Below, piece after piece: positions 21,727-30,666 of a stretch of 64,000 nt of DNA. The position numbers were made by a program, and so were the translations under genes. Each line of letters starts with the position of its first letter. Within the stretch, counting starts at the first letter, position 1. The notes under the pieces were generated by a model that saw only the letters and a program-made list of their open reading frames with translations, ran no database searches and was not told the origin of the DNA. Origin of the DNA: Notospermus geniculatus (Eukaryota > Nemertea > Pilidiophora > Heteronemertea > Lineidae); the NCBI GenBank assembly GCA_002633025.1, contig NMRB01000730.1, positions 7,233 through 71,232 on the forward strand, written 5' to 3'.

Positions 21727-22246
21727 TACAGTATGGAGAACAATTGACCTACCTTTTCCATGTACCTTCCGTGCGACGTACGCATTCAATTCATTGCGTA
21801 TGGTACGAGTACGTCATGCGTCTCTTCTGCATGATGTCCGTGCACCACCGGCGAATGACGTTAAAGACCATTCTCAAATTGACGTAAACGACAAACATCT
21901 GTGCACTTTCGCCGAAATCTCAACCACAACCTCGATCTGAAGCTGAATGACGTGACGCAGACAACCCCATGACAGTGACTTCGAAGACGTTGCGGCAGAG
22001 TCGATCTTACCTTGCTGAATCATGGACTGCGTCACGTCACCCGGTTTCAGATCGAGGTTGTGGTTGTGATTTCGGCGGAAGTGCGCAAATCTGCTAATTC
22101 GAGAATCGTCTATGTCTTCACTGCATGCCTTCCATGGTGGTGGGCGACGTCTGTGGAAGATATGAGGACGGTATGCGCATGACGCTGCATGAGGTACGCG
22201 GATGGTACTTGGTGCGGAAGGGAGGTCAATTGTGCAGCGTACTGTA
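21727..22246 (+). mobile_element. MITE family 2 copy, interrupted by another MITE
   Basis: The ends TACAGTATGGAGAACAATTG and AATTGTGCAGCGTACTGTA match family 2. The element is split after GAATGACGTTA by the foldback MITE at 21864-22110 and resumes with TGTCTTCACTGCATGCC. It lies only about 140 bp upstream of glypican exon A. Confidence 0.85.
21864..22110. mobile_element. Foldback MITE (TAGACAAATC family), copy 2, nested
   Basis: It is homologous to 14127-14371: GTGCACTTTCGCCGAAATCT, ACAACCTCGATCTGAA, CGTGACGCAG, ATCGAGGTTGTGGTTGTG and TTTCGGCGGAAGTGCGC. The ends pair as AAGACCATTCTC and GAGAATCGTC, with TA at both edges. It is inserted in the family 2 MITE. Confidence 0.85.
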
Positions 22247-22389
22247 CATTAAAATCACCCAATATTGTTGTGTTCTAATGCTTTTGTCTTTAAAATATCC
22301 TTCCAGAAATCATCTTTTCAGCATCTTAAAGTAGTTATCACTTTGATATCAGCCTAAAAAATAACATATTTTATTTTGTGTATTTTCAG

Positions 22390-23096
22390 AGGAATTCCTG
22401 GGCATGATAAGAAAAGCTGAAAATGCCACAGACTCTCTTTTCGATGGAAATTTATACAGCATAGCGCTAAAAGAACGCCAGCCACCTTTGAGCAGCCTCT
22501 TCATGGACTTACAGGAATATATCAAAAGAAAAGACGTTGATATACACGAAAGCGTAAAAACTTTTTTCGACGATTTATTCCCATTGGTGTTCCATAGTAT
22601 TCTCAACGCGCCGTCTGCAACAGACCTTAGCGATGAGTACCGGGAATGCCTCATGGAAGTACGCCAACAAGTCTACCCGCATCCGTTCGGCGAAATGCCG
22701 CACAATATTTCCAGGGCTTTACATCAGTCCCTGACGGATGCGCGATTATTTTTGGAGGCCCTCGGAACGGCCGTGGAAACCATAAATACGACAGATCATA
22801 TGATCTTGGATAGCCACTGTCAAAAGTCACTCATGAGGATGAAGTATTGTTCACATTGTAATGGATATACCACCGTTCGCCCGTGCAAAAATTTGTGCAT
22901 CAACGTGATGCGCGGATGCCTCGCAAAATTGCAGTCGCTCGATACGCATTGGAATAAATTCGTCGATGCCATGCAGGGATTGGTCAAAATTATGTCAGGG
23001 CCTAACAGCATCGAGAATGTCCTGTCGCGACTGGCGGATAACACGTCTGCAGCCATCATGCACGCCATGGTGAACACACACAAGTTTTATGCAAAG
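22390..23096 (+). CDS. Glypican, internal exon A (cysteine-rich core)
   Basis: Glypicans are GPI-anchored heparan sulfate proteoglycan core proteins that modulate Wnt, Hedgehog, FGF and BMP ligands at the cell surface. The exon follows a TTTTCAG acceptor and ends at AAG|GTAGGT. It is 707 nt long: two bases completing an upstream codon, then 235 codons without a stop. Seven cysteines lie at exon residues 86, 143, 153, 156, 165, 169 and 176, spaced as in the glypican signature (CSHCNG, then RPCKNLC, then NVMRGCLA). The segment LDTHWNKFVDAM and the ending before CG match the GPC1/2/4/6 branch best. Four N-glycosylation sequons occur (NAT, NIS, NTT and NTS, residues 11, 105, 132 and 217). Compared with the family pattern as I remember it, Y replaces the aliphatic residue after CxG and L replaces the aromatic residue before the fifth cysteine. 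The open frame continues past the donor, but that part is intron. The upstream exon with signal peptide was not found. Confidence 0.95.
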
Positions 23097-23138
23097 GTAG
23101 GTAATGAAGTTTCATTTCAGACCCCTTCGCAACTATAG

Positions 23139-23576
23139 CTGCGCTTCCATTATAGGAAAATCCAGTATTTGTCCGGGCTTATTCTGCTTCCATTACAGGA
23201 TGTCCGTGTTTAATAAGTCGGGTTCTCAATAAGACCGGATCTATTAAGCTCGGATAGCATAGCCGAGTATACTCCGAATCTAACTTAGAACCGGATCAAC
23301 ATAGGTGTTTTCTCTAGTGGAATGCAAAAAAGTCCGGGTCTATTTGTAGTATTATGATCGGCGACAGGTGGCTTAAGATCGCTTGCGACATTACGCATGC
23401 TCAAAAGTACCAGAACAATACGCAGTTCACGCCATGTATCGCCATCTGTAGCCGAATGTACTAACCTGAAACGCTGTAGTGGAAGCGCAAGCCGTGAAAT
23501 ATCCGGTCTTATTTGTATGCGGATAGACACTGGTACTAATAAGACTGGATATAAAACCTATAATGGAAGTGCAGCT
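23139..23576. mobile_element. TIR element, TAGCTGCGCTTCCATTATAG ends
   Basis: An element of about 438 bp with ends TAGCTGCGCTTCCATTATAG and CTATAATGGAAGTGCAGCTA. The interior has ATAAG-CGG and CCGG-CTTAT motifs on both strands. It starts 42 bp after the exon A donor. A partial copy is at 13995-14126. Confidence 0.85.
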
Positions 23577-24181
23577 AATGTGTTCACTTGTGGTATCTGT
23601 TGCACAGGCCTGGCACTTTGCCCATGTTGAAGTTAGGGTGAATCATACTTTACTGTGATGTCGGTGAACCATGTCCAGGAGAATTAATTTCAACATTTCA
23701 CGTTCGTTGCATCGCCAGATGTGTTGGAGTAGCATTTCTCATTTTCTCACGTTAATTCGCCATCACACTGCATAAAATATGATACACGCAAGTCGTAATT
23801 AATTAGTACGCCACAGAGGGATGATGATGTGGGGTGGCGTTCCTATCCGCAGTACAAACTCTGAATAGATTCTGGTCGTTTAATTTTGTGTCAATGCGTT
23901 CAACTCCATCGCTGAATCAGACATGGTGACTTACGATCTTCTAGCGGTGGATGGCGTGGTAATGATCCGAGGGTCCATCCATCAGCCATGGTTCGTCGAT
24001 GTTGATGACTCATTTGTGGGGGGTGGGGTGCCAGCTATGGACGTATCACGATTCCCAGGGACTGCATGCTGAACTAGCCATCTAGCCATCTAGATTTTCC
24101 CGTAGGTCCAACTTTGTAGCAAACTTGAAACCACGTGTTCTTGAAATCGCAGACACGGATCTAGAGGAGGTGCCCTGGGCG

Positions 24182-24275
24182 CACGCCTCCCATATTTCAT
24201 ATGGTCTGGGCTGGATTCGAACCGGAAGCTACCGCTTGCTAGCGGCCATGATAGCCACTCGGCTGTCAGAGGTCT
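24182..24275 (-). mobile_element. tRNA-like SINE head
   Basis: On the minus strand it reads CAGCCGAGTGGCTATCATGG (A-box-like), GCTAGCAAGCGGTAGC and CCGGTTCGAATCCAGCCC (B box). It is adjacent to a fragment of MITE family 4 (GATCTAGAGGAGGTGCCC). No intact cloverleaf can be drawn. Confidence 0.5.
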
Positions 24276-24353
24276 TCGTAATGTCTTTGATGCACTGCAA
24301 TTGGGACGAAATGTTGAAAAAGAAGAACCGCTCACAGCACCTCCAAATGGTGG

Positions 24354-24603
24354 TACAGTACGTTGCACAATTGACCTACCTTTATCTGCGTACGTCACGT
24401 GGAAGGTACGCTTCAGTTAAATGTGTATGGTACAGGTGCGTCACGCGTCTCTTCTGTCTGACATCCATGCACCACGAGCGAATGACATTACGTCTTCACT
24501 GCGTGCCTTTCACGGCGGTGCGTGACGTCCGCGGAAGATACGAGGACAGTGCGCACGGATGTTGCGCGGTGTGGAAGGGAGGTCAATTGTGCAACGTACT
24601 GTA
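24354..24603 (+). mobile_element. MITE family 2, full-length copy
   Basis: A 250-bp element with ends TACAGTACGTTGCACAATTG and CAATTGTGCAACGTACTGTA, a perfect 20-bp inverted pair. The interior has CGTCACGTGGAAGGTACGC, CTCTTCTGTCTGACATCC, GAATGACATTACGTCTTCAC and GGAAGATACGAGGAC. It gives the frame that reads through as a 159-codon ORF, which is not a gene. Confidence 0.9.
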
Positions 24604-25078
24604 GTGCAGGTTGCACTGCAGCTGAGGTTTTGTCATGAACATCGAGATGTTCTCAGACCAGATGGGAGAAATCGATGCACGGTACAATCGAGTTGAACCT
24701 GTCGGTGCGATATGGTGTCTCCCCATCCTTACCGACTCTTCCATCTGAATGGCACATCATGTTATGATCTAGAAATCCATTAGTTCCGCCCAGATAGTAT
24801 CAGACAAAATCACATCATGATCCCACTGTCAGAAAAGTGGATGGCTTGCCCGCTTGTTCGGGTTGTTTGTGTGCTGTGATCGGATCTGTTGTCGGCTGAT
24901 GAGACTGTTTGTGACGCTGTACAATCTAATTGCATCATCAGAATTGCTGAAGGATTCTGTTCCGGTTTTGTGGGCCATTCAGCCTTAATTCCGGTTCTTT
25001 GATATGGGACCAGAGATGGGGGAGGGGGGTGAGTTGTCATAAGATTGTGTGGTGGTAGCATCAGCACCTGTCATTTCT

Positions 25079-25262
25079 AAAGCCCCGTTTTCACTTCAGC
25101 GGATTCCGCCGCAGTTTACAGCGAACAGTGCAGTTTTCACAGGGTTTTGGATAATCCTTCGATGGCTTAACAATACATGTCATGTCAGTAATCCTGCCTG
25201 GTGAAAACCGCACCGCATGCCGCAAACCATGCAGAAACCACAAAAGTGGAAATGAGGCTTAA
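25079..25262. mobile_element. TIR element with TAAAGCCCCGTTTTCACTT ends
   Basis: TAAAGCCCCGTTTTCACTT pairs roughly with AAGTGGAAATGAGGCTTA. Inside, GTTTTCACAGGGTTTTGGA and CTGGTGAAAACCGCA are also inverted. Related sequence appears at 25878-25963 / 26234-26330 and at 50060-50160 / 50697-50770, each time split by another insertion. Confidence 0.7.
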
Positions 25263-25877
25263 AGGTGGGTTGATTTTGGTCGATTGGTCGTCCCAACTTT
25301 GCAGCATCGCGGTGACTGCCGCTGAGTCGGTTTACATGCACTCTCCCTCCAGTCATCAGATGTCCAACGATGACGGACGATGGAAATTCCCAGTTGACCG
25401 AAGCTCAACTTCCAATCTATTGATAACCATTCAGGTTACGGTGCCATGTCAATTTCTTATCGAAAGAATGAGGACTTATGCAGTGCTGCCATCTGTTGAC
25501 TAAGTCCCTCACTGCTAAAATCATAGCCTATTTTGGCCTGGTCCAATGACGACTGTGCTCTGAGCGGGACATGGGTTCATTCGAGGAAGCTGGCTGGAAA
25601 TTCAATCTCGGCACCACATCGCAGCCATACTTTAGGGAAATCAAACCACTCCGATAGTGGGAACAATGTACAATCAAATGGATTCCATTGTTGTTGAGGT
25701 GGCAGTTGTCCAACTATGCCACTCCATTGAGACAACCAGTCGCCACCAACTTGTCAAGGTGGGTAGTTTGATCACATTGTAATTCAGCTAAACACTTGAT
25801 TACTGTGTTCCATATCTGAATTGACATTTAGGCTATGTTGCTAGATCCTGACTACTCTGGGGATGAATTAACCCTTG

Positions 25878-26330
25878 TAGTTGACGCCTGTTTCCACTGG
25901 CAGTTCTGCCGCATTTTGCAGTGAGCGGCCTGGTTTTCACAAGATTTGGAGAGTCCGTAATGGTACAGTACGTTGCACAATTGACCTCCCTTCCGCGCCG
26001 TGTACCATCCACGTACCACATGTAGCGTCATGCGCGTACCCTCCTCGTATCTTCCGCGGATGTCGCGCGCCGCCATGGAAGCATGTGTGAAGACGTAACG
26101 TCATTCACCCGTGGTGTGCGGACGCCATGCAGAAGAGACGTGTGACGCACCTGTAGCGTACTGAACTGAAGCGTACTTTGCACGTGACGTATGCGGAAAA
26201 AGGTACAGTAGGTCAATTGTGCAACGTACTGTACATCAATGTATAATTTGTTGTGTTGATTATCCCAGTGCCTGTGAAAACTGCAGCACTCACCAGGTCG
26301 CAATTCAACTGCGGTCTAAGGAGAAGGAGA
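25878..26330. mobile_element. TIR element split by a MITE family 2 insertion
   Basis: The left part (TTGACGCCTGTTTCCACTGG, GTTTTCACAAGATTTGGAGA) and right part (GTGCCTGTGAAAACTGCAGC, CAACTGCGGTCTAAGGAG) are the two ends of an element related to 25079-25262. The family 2 MITE at 25964-26233 lies between them. Confidence 0.65.
25964..26233 (-). mobile_element. MITE family 2, copy in reverse orientation
   Basis: It has the ends TACAGTACGTTGCACAATTG and CAATTGTGCAACGTACTGTA. The interior is the reverse complement of 24354-24603 (CCTCGTATCTTCCGCGG, GACGTAACGTCATTC, GCAGAAGAGACG). A short duplication near the right end (GGTACAGTAGGTCAATTG) adds about 12 bp. Its right end is where the first copy of the large duplication begins. 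Confidence 0.88.
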
Positions 26331-26986
26331 TGCCCCATCAATATTGATTGCAGTTGCTGACTTCCAATATGGCTGCCAGGTGGCCATCTTTGATTTCACA
26401 TCCCCATTCCTTAGGCTACCGGTATACTGAATGCGAATCATTGATGTGCGTGGCAAAGGCTTTGTTATTTTCCGCTGCAGTCACAGCACGCAAAGGTCTC
26501 AAAGCATAAATCACATGTGTTGCCCTGTCGCACGCGAAATCGCGTTCGGTGTACCCGTAGCCTTACTTCTGTACTTCCATCACTCATCTTACAATCAGCG
26601 AGCGGATTTCCTCTGTGGTGAAGAATATCCACTGCCGGCTATCCAACAAGACCACCCTGTCCTTTCCAACACAACTAACCCAAGTTCAGTTTCAGATATC
26701 TTTATAAAAATATTTGTAAGCCCATCATGCAGAAGGTGGTCCTGCGGAAATCTTTCATCGGCAATCTTGCATCAAAACAAAAAAAAACACCTTCACATCC
26801 AGGTGGGAGTTGAAGCAGCAAGCATAGTTTTTGAAATCTCAGCGCCTGTAATTACTGGAGTGGAAACTGATTCGGTGTGCTAGAATGTCCTTCTTTCTGA
26901 AATCACTGGATGGAGTTTCTCCGCCTCGGTAATTCAACCAGTTCTCTGATGTGAACCTGCTGATTTTCACCCTTTGAAGATGGGGA

Positions 26987-27118
26987 TTTGGCCTAGTGGT
27001 TTAAAGGTGTGCTGCCCCTGAGTGCTGGCGATTGATGCCTAATGCGAGGGTCCGTGGGTTCGAGTCCGGTAGGAAGCTATGTCTTTCACCTTAGAAACCC
27101 ATTACTATTTCATGTTCT
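26987..27118 (+). mobile_element. tRNA-like SINE family 2, copy 1
   Basis: GATGGGGATTTGGCCTAGTG carries the A box, GGGTCCGTGGGTTCGAGTCC the B box, and the 3' part is GGAAGCTATGTCTTTCACC followed by CTATTTCATG. CTTTGAA flanks both sides as a target duplication, and copy 2 of the large duplication has the empty site CTTTGAG. Other copies: 27228-27368 and a fragment at about 6545-6640. Confidence 0.9.
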
Positions 27119-27227
27119 TTGAACAGTGAAGATTTTTGAGAGTAATCCATCACAAGTTTCATTAATTTTGGGCCGATTCTAGCAATACAAAAGCGACCGT
27201 GACAGGCTATTTTATATTTGCTTCTGA

Positions 27228-27368
27228 TGAAGATGGGGATTTGGCCTGGTGGTTTAAGGCGTGCTGCCCGTTAGTGCTGGCGATTGATGCCTTATGGGAG
27301 GGTACGTGGGTTATAATCTGGTAGGAAGCAATGTCTTTCACCTTAGAGGCCCGACTTCTATTTCATGA
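27228..27368 (+). mobile_element. tRNA-like SINE family 2, copy 2
   Basis: It has the same structure as 26987-27118, with a decayed B box (GTGGGTTATAATCTGG). It is flanked by TGATGAA and TGATAAA. The corresponding place in copy 2 of the large duplication (about 30018) is uninterrupted. Confidence 0.85.
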
Positions 27369-27450
27369 TAAACTTCGGTGATAAACTTTGACAAATGCCA
27401 TGAGGTTGCTGAAGACAAATCGTGAAAGTGATCGGCACCCTTGTGCTGTG

Positions 27451-27548
27451 CATCCTCCCGTAGCAGGGCTTTGGTCTCGCTCATCTTCTCACACACAAAG
27501 TGTGAGTGGGTGACGGAGCGAAGTAAAAACCCCTGTTGTTGGCGGATG
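27451..27548 (+). mobile_element. MITE family 3, copy 3
   Basis: CATCCTCCCGTAGCAGGGCT and ACCCCTGTTGTTGGCGGATG form the paired arms around ACACACAAAGTGTGAGTG. It is present in both copies of the large duplication (here and 30301-30398), so it predates their divergence. Confidence 0.85.
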
Positions 27549-27608
27549 TATGTTGTGTGGCACATTCAGTCCCCAAATGATTCAAGTGGCTTTGCCAGTT
27601 TGTTCAGG

Positions 27609-27883
27609 TACAGTACACTGCACAATTGACCTCCCTTCTGCGCCGCGTACCATCCACGTACCACGTGCAGCGTTATGTGTGTACCGTCCTCGTATCTTCC
27701 CACGTCGCCATGGAAGGCACGCAGTGAAGAGCTAACGTCATTCGCCCGTGGTGCATGGACGTCACACAGAAGAGACGCATGACATACTCGTAGGATACGC
27801 AATGAACCGAAGCGTACCTTCCACATGATGTATGCGGAAGGTACATGTACGCAGAAGGTAGCTCAGTTGTGCAGCCTGCTGTA
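27609..27883 (-). mobile_element. MITE family 2 in duplication copy 1
   Basis: It runs from TACAGTACACTGCACAATTG to CAGTTGTGCAGCCTGCTGTA. It contains the full internal part, including GACGTCACACAGAAGAGACG, that is deleted in its partner at 30459-30666. Confidence 0.88.
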
Positions 27884-28014
27884 TCTGTTAAGTGCCCTTG
27901 AATTTGCCAATCTTCTGCCATTCAGTAGAGATAGAATTTTAAAAGGGCACAAAACCATCTAATCAGGCAGGCATGATACCAAGTTATTGGGCTCACTGTT
28001 GCATATGATAAAAA

Positions 28015-28190
28015 CCCGTGTCTCAAAAAGCATGGGGATTTTAGATAGGTGTAACTAGGGCTTATGTCCTTGAATTGCCCACCAAACTCCTCCGCTCAAA
28101 TGAATAAAAAAGCATGGGGATTTTAGGTAGGTGTAACTAGGGCTTATGTCCTTGAGTTGCCCACCAAACTCCTCCGCTCAAATGAACCGT
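28015..28190. repeat. 87-bp tandem duplication, copy 1 only
   Basis: AAAAAGCATGGGGATTTTAG through CTCCTCCGCTCAAATGAA occurs twice head to tail. Duplication copy 2 has it once (about 30806-30884). This is a structural difference between the two large copies. Confidence 0.88.
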
Positions 28191-29049
28191 GTCGCAAATT
28201 GCAATCCCTCTGATGTACCAAACTGCATTCAGCTTCAATGATTTTAATTTGTAGCGATGCTAATTCAGCATCGGTGCCATCGTCAATTGTGTCAAACGCG
28301 AGATGTCACTTGTGCAAACGCATCATGATTTATCACTCCGACTTCCATCTCGGAAGCAAACGCTTTCATTCTATGCTAACGATAAAATTCTGAACATTTC
28401 TTCTTCTGTGTGGCCCCGTGCTATTTCCGACGTCTCCGAGGACATTAACTAGCCTCCATGAATTGCCATTAACATAAGAGGGGCAGGGGTCAAACTTCCC
28501 AGGACATTTTTAACTCATGATGAGTTCTCATCGCCTCCGTTCATTTTACGACCCCGGTATTTTGTCCCTTTTCCTTTATCGAGTTAATGGGTACTTGCGC
28601 TGTGACCTGAGGGCTGAAGGGGCCGCTGATGTATCGCTTTTGTGTCGTGGTATTTTCATAACCTTGTCTCATCTTCTTGAATGGGAAACTGTCTGAGCTG
28701 ACTCAGCAGAAAAAATTCTTCCAGTGCAAATTTGTTTTAGACACAATGCTTTTATTTCCATTCGAAAAAGAAAACGGTGAATCATTTTATTGCACTGAAT
28801 CTATTTTACCAGAAAAAAGTGGTGAGAATAGTTCAGCTATAATGAGGAAGGCTGATGTCAAACGAGCCGGTGTCCTCTGTGAGACTATTGGTAATTTCTC
28901 AAATTACTGTTCTTGAAACTGATCTCATTGGCTACTGTTTTGACAGGGTTCAGCTGGTTCAGAGCGCAAATTACGGAGGCTGTAGGTCATGATATTTTAA
29001 TCAGCAAAGAACCCACAATCTTGAATCGAGCTCCCAAGGAAATATTACT

Positions 29050-29157
29050 GGGATCCAACGGGAAATCCAGGTGGGATCCCACTCTCAGCACTGGAAATCC
29101 TGGTGGAATCCCACTCTCAGCACTGGGAATCCTGGTGGGATCCCACTGGCACAAATT
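29050..29157. repeat. GGTGGGATCCCACT minisatellite
   Basis: About three units of 28-32 bp built from CTCAGCACTGG-AATCCTGGTG and GATCCCACT. The same array occurs at 31750-31857, and a related, more irregular array (TCCTGGTGGGATCCCATTGG) continues over 31960-32180. The short reading frames rich in G-I-P and W-D over this area come from the repeat. Confidence 0.8.
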
Positions 29158-29158
29158 N
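29158..29158. other. Single N at the junction of the large duplication
   Basis: The N lies exactly between the end of duplication copy 1 (CACTGGCACAAATT) and the start of copy 2 (CAACCTACTGTACATCA). This is what an assembler join between two contigs would look like. Confidence 0.8.
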
Positions 29159-30071
29159 CAACCTACTGTACATCAGTGTATTTGTTGTGTTGATTATCCA
29201 AGTGCCTGTGAAAACTGCAGCACTCACCAGGTCGCAATTCAACTGCGGTCTAAGGAGAAGGAGATGCCCCATCAATATTGGTTGCAGTTGCTGACTTCCA
29301 ATATGGCTGCCAGGTGGCCATCTTTGATTTCACATCCCCATTCCTTAGGCTACCGGTATACTGAATGCGAATCATTGATGTGCGTGGCAAAGGCTTTGTT
29401 ATTTTCCGCTGCAGTCACAGCACGCAAAGGTCTCAAAGCATAAATCACATGTATTGCCCTGTCGCACACGAAATCGCGTTCGATGTACCCGTAGCCTTAC
29501 TTCTGTACTTCCATCACTCATCTTACAATCAGCGAGCGGATTTCCTCTGTGGTGAAGAATATCCACTGCCGGCTATCCAACAAGACCACCCTGTCCTTTC
29601 CAACACAACTAACCCAAGTTCAGTTTCAGATATCTTTATAAAAATATTTGTAAGCCCATCATGCAGAAGGTGGTCCTACAGAAATCTTTCATCGGCAATC
29701 TTGCATCAAAACAAAAAAAAACACCTTCACATCCAGGTGGGAGTTGAAGCAGCAAGGGAGAGTTTTTGAAATCTCAGCGCCTGTAATTACTGGAGTGGAA
29801 ACTGATTCGGTGTGCTAGAATGTCCTTCTTTCTGAAATCAGTGGATGGAGTTTCTCCGCCTCGGTAATTCAACCAGTTCTCTGATGTGAACCTGCCGATT
29901 TTCACCCTTTGAGGAGTGAAGATTTTTGAGAGTAATCCATCACAAGTTTCATTAATTTTTGGCCGATTCTGACAATACCAAAAGCAACCATGAGAGGAGC
30001 TATTTTGTATTTGCTTGTGGTAACCTTCGGTGATTAACTTTCACAAATGCCATGAGGTTGCTGAAGACAAA

Positions 30072-30267
30072 TGTGAGGCGGTCGAGGAAAACCCGTCGGA
30101 TGTCGCGTTTGAGGAAAGTCTTAATGGCCTTGGTGAACCCGCACATTTCAATAGCTGAAATGTACTACGTAATAGGTAAACAGTAGCAGATCAATGCACT
30201 CAGCCAATCTGAGAGCCCTTGTTGATCATTCAGCGACATCCGACGGGTTTTCCTAGACTGCCACACA
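30072..30267 (+). mobile_element. MITE family 8 (TGTGAGGCGGTC ends), copy 1
   Basis: About 196 bp. The left AGGAAAACCCGTCGGATGTC pairs with the right GACATCCGACGGGTTTTCCT. ACAAATG is present at both edges as a target duplication, and copy 1 of the large duplication has the empty site. A second family member is at 59610-59799. Internal segment: TTTCAATAGCTGAAATGTAC. Confidence 0.9.
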
Positions 30268-30300
30268 AATGATGAGAGTGATCAGCACCCTTGTGCTGTG

Positions 30301-30398
30301 CATCCTCCCATAGCAGGGCTTTGGTCTCGCTCGTCTTCTCACACACAAAGTGTGAGTGGATGACGGAGCGAGGTAAAAACCCCTGTTGTGGGAGGATG
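30301..30398 (+). mobile_element. MITE family 3, copy 4
   Basis: Arms CATCCTCCCATAGCAGGGCT and ACCCCTGTTGTGGGAGGATG. It is the counterpart of 27451-27548 in the large duplication. Confidence 0.85.
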
Positions 30399-30458
30399 TG
30401 TGCTCTATGGCACGTTCTGTCCCCAAATGATTCAAGTGGCTTTGCCAGTTTGTTCAGG

Positions 30459-30666
30459 TACAGTACGCTGCACAATTGACCTCCCTTCTGCGCCGCGTAC
30501 CATCCACGTACCACGTGTAGCGTTATGTGCGCACCGTCCTCGTATCTTCCGCGGACGTCACACGTCACCATGGAAGGCACGCAGTGAAGACCTAACGTAC
30601 CTTCCACATGATGTATGCGGAAGGTACATGTACGCAGAAGGTAGCTCAGTTGTGCAGCCTGCTGTA
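30459..30666 (-). mobile_element. MITE family 2 in duplication copy 2, internally deleted
   Basis: It has TACAGTACGCTGCACAATTG at the left and CAGTTGTGCAGCCTGCTGTA at the right, but goes directly from GCAGTGAAGACCTAACGT to ACCTTCCACATGATGTATG, lacking about 65 bp present in 27609-27883. Confidence 0.88.

Larger units (their letters stand above)
1..22389 (+). other. Probable upstream intron of the glypican gene
   Basis: This region precedes exon A and contains no recognisable coding exon. The glypican N-terminal exons (signal peptide and the first four cysteines, including a CC pair) were looked for in the plus-strand reading frames and not seen, so they may lie before base 1 or be too short to recognise. 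Apart from repeats listed separately, I see nothing in 473-776, 1221-1678, 3367-3735, 5383-6194, 6742-7199, 7666-8433, 9116-9560, 10830-11120, 11823-12440, 15933-17225, 17601-18100, 19058-19630, 19896-20460 and 20995-21726. That the region is intron rather than intergenic is inferred from the missing upstream exons. Confidence 0.6.
26222..29157 (+). other. Large tandem duplication, copy 1 (about 2.9 kb)
   Basis: It is homologous along its whole length to 29159-31857. Over about 400 bp compared by eye (26431-26830 with 29365-29760) I count five substitutions plus one small cluster, about 1-1.5 percent. Copy 1 alone has two SINE insertions (26987-27118, 27228-27368) and a doubled 87-bp block (about 28015-28190). 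Reading frames repeated in both copies (for example 28677-28916) have no recognised family and are not supported as genes. Unannotated sequence in 27884-29040 shows nothing recognised. Confidence 0.9.

Noticed and set aside
22349-23083. Minus-strand frames across the glypican exon
   Set aside because: They are antisense shadows of a well-supported plus-strand exon.
24125-24604. 159-codon plus-strand open frame
   Set aside because: Half of it is the family 2 MITE at 24354-24603. Its translation recurs in other copies in different contexts and resembles no protein.
26431-26883. 150-codon open frame repeated as 134 codons at 29365-29769
   Set aside because: Conservation is explained by the large duplication. 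The frame is truncated and altered in the second copy, substitutions often change residues, and no family is recognised.
28677-29443. 79- and 176-codon frames, the first identical at 31374-31613
   Set aside because: Identity follows from the recent duplication. The longer frame runs through an N and a GGGATCCCA minisatellite. No domain is seen.
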